This document shows positions 34,565-43,144 of a stretch of 64,000 nt of DNA, piece by piece; within the stretch, counting starts at the first letter, position 1; the number at the start of each line of letters is the position of its first letter. Source of the DNA: Myxococcales bacterium (GTDB lineage: Bacteria > Myxococcota_A > Polyangia > Polyangiales > Ga0077539); NCBI GenBank assembly GCA_016793325.1, contig JAEUKI010000072.1:16886-80885 (forward strand), given 5' to 3'. Under the pieces are notes generated by a model. That model was not told the origin of the DNA. It ran no database searches and was given only the letters and a program-made list of their open reading frames with translations. Both the position numbers and the translations under genes were made by a program.

Positions 34565-35997
34565 CGTTCAGCCTCCCTTCGCTCGAACAACATCCCAGCC
34601 ACCACCGCGACGAGCCCCGACGCAGCGCCGAGCGAGACCGCCACGCACGCCCCGACGAGCGAGCGCGAGAGCCCGACGAGCGACGACGTCACCGCCCACG
34701 AGAGCAGCCCGGCGCACAACGTGACCACGTACGCGCGGTCGAGACCGCCGTCGCGAAGGCGACCCGCGCGGTCGAGTTGAATATGTGTGATGACCGCCGT
34801 GGTGAGGTTTCCTGCGATCGTTCCCCCGGCGATCGCGAAGACGCCGAAGCGCGAGGCGCCGCCGAAGCTCACGATCGCGTTGACCGTCGAGCCCGCGATG
34901 TGGGACCACGCCGACGACCACACCGAGCGCGCGCCCACCATGAGCGCCGCGCTGCCGAGCTCGCAGAGCGCCGCGATCACCGCCGCGATCGCCGTCAACG
35001 CAAACGCCGTTGAAAACATGGGCTCATCGACGATGGGCCCCGCCCACGCCCGCACGATCGGCCGTCCGGCCACCGAGAGCGCCGCGAGCCCGCTCGCGAG
35101 CGGACCCGCGATAAACATCGTTCCTCGCGGGAGCGCCTCGGCGCAGCCGTCCGCGCTCGCCAATCGATGCAAGAGCGCGGCGCTCACTTGCTTGGCCAGC
35201 GTGAACAGTTGATCCGTCACGCGAAGGCTCAGCTGGTACGCGCCGACCGCCGCGAGCGGCGCGACCCGCGCGAGGAGCACCACGTCGATGCGCACCGCCA
35301 CGACCACCGCCGCGTTGACCGCCAGCGACGCGCTCGCGTCGCGAATCGACGCCCGCCAAGCGGCAAACGTCGGTCGCCTCGCCTCGCCCGAGTGCGCTTC
35401 GAGCTCCGCCCCGAGCGCCCGCGAACACACGATCGCCTCGACCACCGCAGCGATCAACACCCCGAGCGCAGGCGCGACGATCCCGCCGCCCGCGAACAAC
35501 ACGACCGAGGTCGTCGCGATCTGCGCCGCCGCTGCGAACATCCGCGCCCGCGCCAGCGCCGACGCGTCTCCGACGCCCGTGAGCCAGCTGCGATGCGCCG
35601 CGAAGTACGCGCCGATCGCCGCGCCAGCCACGGTCGCGACACACGCAATCGAGACCTCGCGCGCCGCGATCACGCCGCCGTGCGCGCGAAGGTCCGCGGT
35701 GTAGAGAAGCCCCGACGCGACGGCCAACACGGGCGACACGACGAGCACCGTCCGCTGCGCGAGCAAGAGCGACGAAGCAGCCTCGCGCTTCTCGCCCCGC
35801 GCAGCCGCCCGCAAGACCAGCGACGACAGCCCGAGGTCGCTCAACGCGACGAGCGCCGACGACGAGCCGATCAACGCCCACGCGCCGAGCGACGCCCGCC
35901 CGAGAAAGCGCCCGAGCAACGCCACCGTCGCGACGCTCGACGCGATCGCGAGCCCGTGCCGCGCGAGCGCCATCGCGATGTTCTTCGCGAGGCTCAC
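34534..35997 (-). CDS. Wzx-type polysaccharide flippase
   Basis: A 487-residue protein with about 12-14 predicted membrane helices and the loose MATE/MVF-like pattern of polysaccharide transporters (LGRASLGAWALIGSSSALVALSDLGLSSLVLR, then AVGAYQLSLRVTDQLFTLAKQVSAALLHR). It moves lipid-linked repeat units across the inner membrane. GTG at 35997 overlaps the upstream phosphodiesterase stop (GTGA) and gives a compact N-terminus; in-frame starts upstream lie inside that gene. Confidence 0.85.
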   Translation of the reverse strand: MSLAKNIAMALARHGLAIASSVATVALLGRFLGRASLGAWALIGSSSALVALSDLGLSSLVLRAAARGEKREAASSLLLAQRTVLVVSPVLAVASGLLYTADLRAHGGVIAAREVSIACVATVAGAAIGAYFAAHRSWLTGVGDASALARARMFAAAAQIATTSVVLFAGGGIVAPALGVLIAAVVEAIVCSRALGAELEAHSGEARRPTFAAWRASIRDASASLAVNAAVVVAVRIDVVLLARVAPLAAVGAYQLSLRVTDQLFTLAKQVSAALLHRLASADGCAEALPRGTMFIAGPLASGLAALSVAGRPIVRAWAGPIVDEPMFSTAFALTAIAAVIAALCELGSAALMVGARSVWSSAWSHIAGSTVNAIVSFGGASRFGVFAIAGGTIAGNLTTAVITHIQLDRAGRLRDGGLDRAYVVTLCAGLLSWAVTSSLVGLSRSLVGACVAVSLGAASGLVAVVAGMLFERREAERCASRLYPRH

Positions 35998-37124
35998 GAC
36001 CAGCGCTCCGTCTGCGCGCGAACCCACCCCGCGACGCTCGAGAGCGACACGACGCTCTCGTCCACCGAGGCGTCACTCGCGAAGCACGCCGATGAACTCC
36101 GAGCATCGGGACCATAACCGTGCATTCCCGCGACGCGTCCTCCGACGTGACTCGGAGCGAACAACGCGCCCTCGTCGATCTGGAGCCACGCGTCTCCCCA
36201 CGGCGCGCCGTCGACGCCGACGCCCCACGCCTCGAGCTGCTCGCGCGCGATCCACCGCGCTGGCCACCGCGCCCGCTCGGCAAAGAGCCTCGCCCGAGCG
36301 AGGGATCGCTCGGTGCCCCACAGCCGCACGATCGTGCTGTCGACGAACGCGCGAACGTCTCCGCGCTCGCTGATCGGCCGCGGATCGATCACCCGTCGCA
36401 CGGCGCTCATCCCGTGATCTCCGACGACCACCGTGCGCACCGTCGCGCCGTCGCTCGCGAGGATGTCTCGCGCCCGCGCGACGCGAGCCGCGAGCCGATC
36501 GAGCACCGACTCGGCCACCGCCGTCGACGGACCGTGCTCGTGCAGCGCCGCGTCGAGCTCGGACGCGTACAACATCGAGAGCCGCGGCTTCTTTTGCTGC
36601 AACATTGAAAACGTGTGCTTCCAACGCTCGTCCTCGGCCAGCGCCCACCGCGCCGCGAAGACGCTCAGCCCTCGGTCGCGCGCGTCGCCGAGAAACGTCG
36701 GGCAGCCGCCGATCGTCGCGCTCTCGAACACGTCGTCGCGCTCGGGGATGTCCAGCCACCGAAAATCCTGGGGTCGGACGCGGTGGAGCGCGACGTAGCC
36801 CGTCAGCCCCTCGCGCTCGGCGAGCCATCGCGCCAATCGGCGGCGCACCGCGCCTCGCTCGGCGAGCGCCGGAGGAAGCCAACGCAACCACAGCAGCGCG
36901 TCGAGCGGCGAGCGCGGCGCCGCCTTCGAGCGAGCGCTGAACAGACACAGCCGCCCGTGATTCGCGCACGTCTGCCCCGTGAGCAGCGTCGCGATCGCCC
37001 CCGACGAAAACCCCGCAACGCCTGTGAGCGCGCGCGACACGCCGACCACCCGCTGCAGCGCGCGCGAGCTGGCCCACTGCTCGGGCCCCAGCGCGTCGAC
37101 GAAGACGATCAGCAGTCTGTCCAT
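35994..37124 (-). CDS. Type I phosphodiesterase/nucleotide-pyrophosphatase-like protein
   Basis: A 376-residue alkaline-phosphatase-superfamily protein. DALGPEQW near the start holds the first metal Asp, GFSSGAIATLLTGQ the nucleophile Ser/Thr region, and VVVGDHGMSAVRR with MHGYGPD the second metal site. No signal peptide is seen, so it is probably cytoplasmic. The substrate is unknown; such enzymes cleave phosphodiesters or phosphonates, and in this locus a phosphorylated glycan is possible. ATG at 37124 shares a base with the upstream stop (TGATG). Confidence 0.78.
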   Translation of the reverse strand: MDRLLIVFVDALGPEQWASSRALQRVVGVSRALTGVAGFSSGAIATLLTGQTCANHGRLCLFSARSKAAPRSPLDALLWLRWLPPALAERGAVRRRLARWLAEREGLTGYVALHRVRPQDFRWLDIPERDDVFESATIGGCPTFLGDARDRGLSVFAARWALAEDERWKHTFSMLQQKKPRLSMLYASELDAALHEHGPSTAVAESVLDRLAARVARARDILASDGATVRTVVVGDHGMSAVRRVIDPRPISERGDVRAFVDSTIVRLWGTERSLARARLFAERARWPARWIAREQLEAWGVGVDGAPWGDAWLQIDEGALFAPSHVGGRVAGMHGYGPDARSSSACFASDASVDESVVSLSSVAGWVRAQTERWS

Positions 37125-38221
37125 CACCCCCCGCGTTGCACGAGGCGCTCCAACGCCGGAAGCGCCCTGCCTGCGCGGACCCCGAGCGTCGCTTCGCACG
37201 CGCGATCGAGCGACGCTCGATCGGTGTACGCGATCGCCACCGCCGCGCGCGCGAGCAGCTCCCGCGGATGCGCTGCGCTCAACCGACGCTCGCGGAGCGC
37301 CCAGAGCGCCGCGCTCGACACAGCCCGCGGGCCGCGAAGCTCGTCGCTGTCGCGGTAGATCGCCGTCGTTCGCGCGGCGTACTCGAGCGGCGATCCGATC
37401 GGGCCGAGCCGCCATCGCTCGAACCGCAGGTGCCATTCGGAGACACGCGCGACGACGCGGGCGTTCCACTCTGAAACACCCGCGCCGTGGGCCGCGAGCC
37501 AGCGCTCGGGGCCGCGACGAAACGCGAGCGCGTCGTCGTACATGTCCGGCAGCTCACCGTAGACCTCTGTGCTGTCGCACAACGTCCTCACGTTCGCTGC
37601 GCGCTCGCCGAGCTTCGCGCGGTACAGCCTCGAGCCGAGCAACAGCGCGTCACCCACGGCGAGCACCGCCTTGTGCGCGTGTCGCGCGACGACCAACGGA
37701 GACGCCCAGCGCCCGCCCAGCCGACTCAGCGCGATGCCCGCCGCGCGGTTCGCGAGGAGCCTCGCGGCTTCGTCCACCGGAGGGTGCTCGTCGCGGCGCG
37801 CGCGCACCGGCGCGAGAACATCGTTCGGCCCGACCAGCACCTTCGCCGCGCCGAGCGCCACGTCGTACCAGAACAGCGTGCGAGGGACGTTCGCCAGCGT
37901 CTCTCGAGAAATCGGCCATAGATCAACGCTCACGCCGCAGCGCTCTTCGCAGCGAAGCGCCAGCGACGGCAGCGCGCGACGCACCGACGAGAGGTCCTGC
38001 GCGCGCGCGATCACGACGAGGTCGTAGTCGTTGAACGCCCGCACCTCGCCGTCCATCGACACGCCGCCTTCGCCGCGCGCGTAGCTCCCGACGAGCACCA
38101 ACGCCACGAGCCGCGCGCCGAGCTCGGAGCGCACGGCGTCGCACACAAATTCGAGATCGCGCTCGACCCGCGCCTCTGCTGCGTCGACGCGGTCCTCGGT
38201 CCACGGTCCGGCGACGTTCAT
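37124..38221 (-). CDS. Nucleotidyltransferase-domain protein of unknown substrate
   Basis: A 365-residue protein. The first 130 residues hold a Pol-beta-type minimal nucleotidyltransferase domain: LVGSYARGEGG, then DYDLVVIA with the two metal Asps. The remainder (WPISRETLANVPRTLFWYDVALGAAKVLVG and the helical C-terminal 230 residues) matches no domain I recognise. Known relatives modify small molecules or proteins; the substrate here is unclear. It sits between a GT2 and a phosphodiesterase-like gene, with ATGA and TGATG overlaps, so it is made in step with the glycan enzymes. Confidence 0.75.
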   Translation of the reverse strand: MNVAGPWTEDRVDAAEARVERDLEFVCDAVRSELGARLVALVLVGSYARGEGGVSMDGEVRAFNDYDLVVIARAQDLSSVRRALPSLALRCEERCGVSVDLWPISRETLANVPRTLFWYDVALGAAKVLVGPNDVLAPVRARRDEHPPVDEAARLLANRAAGIALSRLGGRWASPLVVARHAHKAVLAVGDALLLGSRLYRAKLGERAANVRTLCDSTEVYGELPDMYDDALAFRRGPERWLAAHGAGVSEWNARVVARVSEWHLRFERWRLGPIGSPLEYAARTTAIYRDSDELRGPRAVSSAALWALRERRLSAAHPRELLARAAVAIAYTDRASLDRACEATLGVRAGRALPALERLVQRGG

Positions 38222-39042
38222 GGCGCAATTCCTCGGGCTCTTCCCCACACGTACCCTGCCGCCTGCATCGCCCGCTTCGTGACGAGGTCGATCGACAGTC
38301 GCCCCTCGCGCGCGTCGCGCACGAGCGCGCCCGCCAACGGAACCAAGCCCTCGCGCCCGACCCGCACCGGACCGAGGCCGAAGATCTCGCTGTCCGCCGC
38401 GCCCTCTCCGCGACGACGACGAAAGTGCGCGCGCCAGTCGTAGTTGTGCGAGTGCTCGAAGCGCGCGTCCGGGACGTACACGATCGACGCGCCGAGGAGG
38501 GACATTCGACGCGTCCACTCGACGTCTTCCGAATAGCGAATTTGCTCGTCGAACGGGCTTCGCTCCCACCAGTCGCGGCGCACGATCGACGCGGCCATCG
38601 AGAAGAAGCTCCCCGCGCGCACCGGACCCGGGCTCATCGACCCGAACGCGCGCTCGGTGTCCGCTCGCGCGCACGCATCGGCGTCGGCGCGTGCGACCTG
38701 CCTGCCGAAGCTCGCCGCGACCTGTCGTTCGCCGAGCGGCCCCGCCATTCGCGCGATCGCGTCGGGATCGAGCGCGACGACGTCCGCGTTGATGAAGGCC
38801 ACCCACGGCGCACGCGTCGCCCGCATGCCCGCGTTGAGCACCGCTCCAGGGACGTACTTCGCGGGGTCGACGTCCACGATCTCGACGCCCGCGCGAACGG
38901 CGGCCTCTCGCGATCCGTCGGTCGATTTGCAGTCGAAGAAGAGCACGCGCCCTCGGACGCCTCGCTGCTCGGACAGCGCGTCGAGCGCGCGCGCGGCGTG
39001 CGGCATCTCGTTGCGACAACGAACGATCACGTCGATGTCCAT
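38218..39042 (-). CDS. GT2-family glycosyltransferase
   Basis: A 274-residue GT-A enzyme. IDVIVRCRNEMPH at the start is the nucleotide-binding region, FFDCKSTDGSREAA follows, and INADVVALDPDA holds the metal-binding DxD-like site near residue 85. Downstream, FDEQIRYSEDVEWTRR resembles the acceptor-side ED motif. It lies directly after the GT4 gene (TGA followed immediately by ATG) and overlaps the nucleotidyltransferase gene by four bases. Confidence 0.88.
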   Translation of the reverse strand: MDIDVIVRCRNEMPHAARALDALSEQRGVRGRVLFFDCKSTDGSREAAVRAGVEIVDVDPAKYVPGAVLNAGMRATRAPWVAFINADVVALDPDAIARMAGPLGERQVAASFGRQVARADADACARADTERAFGSMSPGPVRAGSFFSMAASIVRRDWWERSPFDEQIRYSEDVEWTRRMSLLGASIVYVPDARFEHSHNYDWRAHFRRRRGEGAADSEIFGLGPVRVGREGLVPLAGALVRDAREGRLSIDLVTKRAMQAAGYVWGRARGIAP

Positions 39043-40302
39043 TCAGCACCGTCCCTTCGCGCCGCGCGTCGCGTCGAGCGCCCGCTCGTACACACCCGCG
39101 AGCGTCGCGGCGACGCGGTCCCACGAGTACTTGTTCTCGACGAGCGCGCGCCCTCGCTCGGCGAGCGCCGCCCGCGACGCGTCATCGAGCCCGTCGAGCG
39201 CTTGGGCCCACGCGCCGCCGCTCGCCGTCGAGACCGCGCACCGCCCGTCCCCGTGCTCGCGAACGAGGTCGTCCATGCCCACGCCAGACGCGAGGAGCGT
39301 CGGCTTTCGCGCGGCCCACGCCTCGAGCACCACCAGCCCGAACGCCTCGTGCGTCGAGGGAACGATCACCGTCTCCGCGCGCGCCAAGAGGTCTCGCGCG
39401 TCGCTTCGCGGGACGTTTCCCAGCACGAAGACGCGATCTGCGACGCCGAGCGCGCGCGCGCGGCGGAGCACTTCGTCGCGGTAGCCGCCGTCCGTCTCTG
39501 CGCCCGCGCACGCGAGCACGACGCGCTTGTCCTTCGACGCCGCGAGCGCTTCGACCGCGAGCCGCTGGTTCTTCTGCCGCGAAAGTCGCCCGAGCACGAG
39601 CCACACGCGCCGCCCCGCGAGCTCGGGCCAGCGCTCGTCCGCGCGCCGAGGATCGCCCCTCGAGAACCACTGCGCATCCACGCCGTGCTCCATGCGCACC
39701 GCGCGATCGCCGACGCGCGCTTGCATCGCGCGATACTCTCGCTCGTTGAAGCAACACACCGCCGCCGCGTCGTCGACCACGCGCCGAGCGCCGAGCAGCG
39801 CGCCCACAGGACGCCCGAGGTCGATCGTACGCGTCGTTCGACGCGACACTTCTCGCGCCACGAGCGCGGGGTCGCCGAGCATCGGGCCGTGCACCGAGAG
39901 GACGTAGGGTCGCCGCGAGCGCAGCATCGCCACGCGCACCGCCGCGCCGATGCGCCCCGCGGTGTGCAGGTGAGCGAGCGCCACACGACGATCACGATAG
40001 AGCCGAATTCCCTCGCCGAACGTGACGAGGTTTCCGCCCATCGCCCACAGCGCGTCGCGTCGCTCGCGCGTCGCGAGGTACGGACACACCGCGTCGAACC
40101 GCGCGAGCGCGACGCTCGGTCGAAGCCCAGTCTCCATCGCGAGAGCCCCTCGCGCGCGCGGCTCGGGCGCGTGCACCTCGCTCTGCCACCCCAGCGCCTC
40201 GAGCGACGCCGTCGCCGCCGCCACGTAGGTCTCGGTCCCACCCCACTCGGCCGTGTTCCACTTTCGAACTACGTGCACCACTTTGGAACTGCCGTCCGCC
40301 AT
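39043..40302 (-). CDS. GT4-family glycosyltransferase
   Basis: A 419-residue GT-B enzyme. NTAEWGGTETYVA holds the N-terminal glycine loop, LVLGRLSRQKNQRLAVEALA the donor domain start, and PSTHEAFGLVVLEAW the E-x7-E motif near residue 320. It is the first gene of a coupled run that continues down to the methyltransferase at 32496. I chose ATG at 40302, which has gag about ten bases upstream. The upstream TTCGAA sites at 40327-40342 may be regulatory. Confidence 0.88.
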   Translation of the reverse strand: MADGSSKVVHVVRKWNTAEWGGTETYVAAATASLEALGWQSEVHAPEPRARGALAMETGLRPSVALARFDAVCPYLATRERRDALWAMGGNLVTFGEGIRLYRDRRVALAHLHTAGRIGAAVRVAMLRSRRPYVLSVHGPMLGDPALVAREVSRRTTRTIDLGRPVGALLGARRVVDDAAAVCCFNEREYRAMQARVGDRAVRMEHGVDAQWFSRGDPRRADERWPELAGRRVWLVLGRLSRQKNQRLAVEALAASKDKRVVLACAGAETDGGYRDEVLRRARALGVADRVFVLGNVPRSDARDLLARAETVIVPSTHEAFGLVVLEAWAARKPTLLASGVGMDDLVREHGDGRCAVSTASGGAWAQALDGLDDASRAALAERGRALVENKYSWDRVAATLAGVYERALDATRGAKGRC

Positions 40303-40326
40303 CGCCGCTCGCTCCTCGCGGCCCGA

Positions 40327-40342
40327 TTCGAAAATCTTCGAA
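40327..40342. promoter_or_regulatory. Double TTCGAA candidate operator
   Basis: The self-complementary hexamer TTCGAA occurs at 40327-40332 and again at 40337-40342, ten bases apart centre to centre (one helical turn). It lies 25-40 bases upstream of the first gene of the coupled glycan run at 40302. It is a candidate protein-binding site only. Confidence 0.3.
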
Positions 40343-40435
40343 ACAAGATGCGCCGCTGCACCGCACCGCTGCAGCGCGCGGGCCAATCACCGCGCGTGAT
40401 CTCTCCCCCCCCCCGGCGTCCGTCTCCGCGTCTGT

Positions 40436-42529
40436 CTATACGTGCGGCATCTCTGCCGCCGCGCGGAGCATCTTGAGCGTCTGCTCGATGTCCAACTCGA
40501 ACGACTCGGTCACGTCGAGCACGCGTCGCCAATCGTCGAGCGGATCGACTCCATCGAGCCACCGCGCAAGGCGCTCGAGTCGCCTCGCCCCCACGTTGCC
40601 GCACGCCCCCCGAAGCGCGTGCGCCGCAGCACGCACCCGGACGAGATCCCCTTCGTTTGCAGCGGCGCGCAGATCGACGACGCGACGCCGCACGTCGGTC
40701 TCGAAGAGCCCCAGCACCTCCGCGACGAGGCTCGGCTCCTCGGGCTGCTCGAAGGCCCGCAGCGCCTGCAACACCGCGACGTCGACCGCGGCCGTCGAGA
40801 TCGCCGTCGATTGCGCTGCGCTCGGGTGCTCTCCAGTCCCCACGGGCTCTTGGTTGGTCGGCGCCCACGACGCGAGCGCCGCGCGGACGCTGTCTCGGCT
40901 CACCGGCTTCGTGAGGTAGTCGTCCATCCCCGCGGCGATGCAGCGCTCGCGATCGCCTTCGAGCGCGTACGCCGTCACCGCGATGATGGGCGTGTTCGAC
41001 GCAGGCTCGGGCAACGACCGCACGCGCCTCGTCGCCTCGAAGCCGTCGATCAACGGCATGCTGCAATCCATCAGGACCGCCGCAAAGCCGCCGCGACTGA
41101 TCGCCGCCACCGCTTGGTGACCGTCGTTGCACAGCTCCGCGTTGTAGCCGAGCGACTCGACGATCAACCCGAGCAGCCGGCGGTTCACCGGCTCGTCTTC
41201 GACCACGAGGATCGTCGGTCGATCCGCGCGAGATCGCTCTCGCGGCGCGATCGCCTTCGGCAGCGGGCGATACTGCCCCGTACGCCTCGCCACGCGCGCG
41301 TTGTTGTCGACTTCGAACGAGCCCTCGAACCAAAACGTGCTCCCGACGCCCGGCGTGCTGCTCGCGCCAACATCGCCGTCCATGAGCTTCGCGATCTCGC
41401 GACAGATGCTCAGCCCGAGCCCCGTCCCCGCTGCGCCGACGCCGCGCGCGTTCGCCCCCTGAGAAAACGGCTGAAACATCTTCGCGAGCGTCGCATCATC
41501 GATGCCCACGCCCGTGTCGGTGACGCGCAGCACGAGGCGACAGCGCCCCTCTTCGGACGACACCCGCGCGGACAGCTGCACGAGCACGCCGCCGCGCGAG
41601 GTAAACTTCAACGCGTTTCCGACGAGGTTCGTGAGGACTTGCTTGAAGCGCACTGGATCGCCGCGCAGCGCGTCGGGCACGGCGCTCGTCGAGACCCATT
41701 CGAGCACGACCCCGCGCGCGTTGGCCGCTTCGCGCATGGGACCGATGATGTCTTCGAGCGCGGCGCGCGGCTCGAACCGCTCTGGGACGAGATCGAATTT
41801 GCCCTCCCGCAGCTTCGCGAGGTCGAGCACCGAGTTGATCAGCGCCAACAGCGAGCTGCCCGCGCGCTGCTGCGCGAGCGCGTGCTCGCGCTGCGAGTCC
41901 GAGAGCTCGCCGAGCAGCATGAGCTGGTTGGTCGTGAGGATCGTCGTGAGCGGCGTGCGAAGCTCGTGGCTCATCATCGCGAGAAAGCGCTCGCGCATCC
42001 GCCCTGCGTCCTCCGCGCGTTCGCTCGCCGCGCGCGCGTCGTCTCGTAGCTGTTCGGCGCGGAGAATTTGCGCCGCGAGCTGATCCGCGAGCTTCTTGCT
42101 CTCGGCGAGCTGCGCGCGGAGCTGTCCGAGCAGCACGACGTAGTCCGCCGCGGTGTCCGCCGCGGCAAAGTCGTTGAGCACGAGCCCCGCGTCGAGCACC
42201 TCACGAAGCTCGGAGAACCACGGAGTTCCGACGAAGACCGCGCCGGAGTCGAGCGGCATCACTTGCCCGCGCAGCCGCAAGCGACCGTCGACGTTGAGCA
42301 CGACGAGCGCCCTCGGGTCCGCGAGCTCGGCGAGGCCCGCGACGCCCATCGGACGAACGAGCTCGAACACGCTGTCGACCGACGCTCCGACGATCGATCG
42401 ACCGAGCGCCTTTTGGAGCGAGCGCCCGACGCCCAACACCTCACCGCCCTTCGAACACGCAACGAAGAAGGGAAACAGCTCGCCGAACCACGGCGCTTCC
42501 CACAGCGCACGGTCGATCTCAGTCGTCAC
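40436..42529 (-). CDS. Hybrid histidine kinase with HNOBA sensor domain
   Basis: A 697-residue cytoplasmic hybrid kinase. Residues about 1-145 match the HNOBA domain that pairs with H-NOX in guanylate cyclases and kinases (FFVACSKGGEVLGVG, RLRGQVMPLDSGAVFVGTPW). A coiled coil leads to HisKA with MMSHELRTPL near residue 188, HATPase with NLVGNALKF, DTGVGID and GTGLGLSI, a receiver with VEDEPVNRR, LMDCSMPLIDG and YLTKPVSR, and a C-terminal Hpt domain with AAAHALRGACGNVG. Phosphoryl flow should go His, Asp, Hpt-His, then to a separate receiver. Its ATG at 42529 overlaps the H-NOX stop (ATGA). Confidence 0.95.
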   Translation of the reverse strand: MTTEIDRALWEAPWFGELFPFFVACSKGGEVLGVGRSLQKALGRSIVGASVDSVFELVRPMGVAGLAELADPRALVVLNVDGRLRLRGQVMPLDSGAVFVGTPWFSELREVLDAGLVLNDFAAADTAADYVVLLGQLRAQLAESKKLADQLAAQILRAEQLRDDARAASERAEDAGRMRERFLAMMSHELRTPLTTILTTNQLMLLGELSDSQREHALAQQRAGSSLLALINSVLDLAKLREGKFDLVPERFEPRAALEDIIGPMREAANARGVVLEWVSTSAVPDALRGDPVRFKQVLTNLVGNALKFTSRGGVLVQLSARVSSEEGRCRLVLRVTDTGVGIDDATLAKMFQPFSQGANARGVGAAGTGLGLSICREIAKLMDGDVGASSTPGVGSTFWFEGSFEVDNNARVARRTGQYRPLPKAIAPRERSRADRPTILVVEDEPVNRRLLGLIVESLGYNAELCNDGHQAVAAISRGGFAAVLMDCSMPLIDGFEATRRVRSLPEPASNTPIIAVTAYALEGDRERCIAAGMDDYLTKPVSRDSVRAALASWAPTNQEPVGTGEHPSAAQSTAISTAAVDVAVLQALRAFEQPEEPSLVAEVLGLFETDVRRRVVDLRAAANEGDLVRVRAAAHALRGACGNVGARRLERLARWLDGVDPLDDWRRVLDVTESFELDIEQTLKMLRAAAEMPHV

Positions 42530-43077
42530 GACGCCCCGTGCTCCACGAGGAACACGTCGTGATTCGCGCCCGCGGATTTTGATTCTTGGTGCGTGATCGA
42601 CACCTTCGTCGCAAAGCGCTCGCCGAGCCCCTCGAGCAGCCCGATCACAAACGGCGCGAGCCCCGCGCGCCGCGATCGATAGTGCAGTCGCAAGCGCGTG
42701 TCCGACAGCGTCTCGACCGAGAACGATGGCTGCTCGAGGTTCTGGTAGATCGTCGCCACGCGATCGTGCATGCGGTCGAGGTTCGAGAGAAACTCTGGCA
42801 GCGAACCGCCGGTAAATTGCATGAGATCGCCGTACTGACTCGGCGCGACCACGCGCACCCAGAACACGCCGAACTCGCGGAGCAACGCGCCCGCGTCGAT
42901 CGAACGCTCCTCTGCGAGCGCCCCGACGAGCGCGTACGTCAGCGCGTCGTCGTACGGGATCATGTTCTGAAACACAGCGTCAGTGACGCCCGCGCGCGAG
43001 GCCACCTTCGTCCACTGCTCTGCGCCCCAGCGCGCGATGGTCATCTCGCGCAACGAGTTGTTGATCAGTCCGTACAC
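42526..43077 (-). CDS. H-NOX haem nitric-oxide/oxygen-binding protein
   Basis: A 183-residue haem sensor starting MYGLINNSLREM, the family signature. The proximal haem ligand is His104 (LSNLDRMHDRV), and the haem propionate-binding YxSxR is Tyr133-Ser135-Arg137 (HYRSRR). The residues after that (AGLAPF) contain no tyrosine; I take this as mild support for NO rather than O2 binding, though the position of the distal Tyr is not certain. It lies directly upstream of the HNOBA-bearing kinase, the standard partner arrangement. Confidence 0.95.
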   Translation of the reverse strand: MYGLINNSLREMTIARWGAEQWTKVASRAGVTDAVFQNMIPYDDALTYALVGALAEERSIDAGALLREFGVFWVRVVAPSQYGDLMQFTGGSLPEFLSNLDRMHDRVATIYQNLEQPSFSVETLSDTRLRLHYRSRRAGLAPFVIGLLEGLGERFATKVSITHQESKSAGANHDVFLVEHGAS

Positions 43078-43144
43078 AGGCCACCTCGCATCCGCTGCAC
43101 GCCTCGGTGTGTCCGACGCCTCGCCCTCGAAGTCTGTCGTCCGC

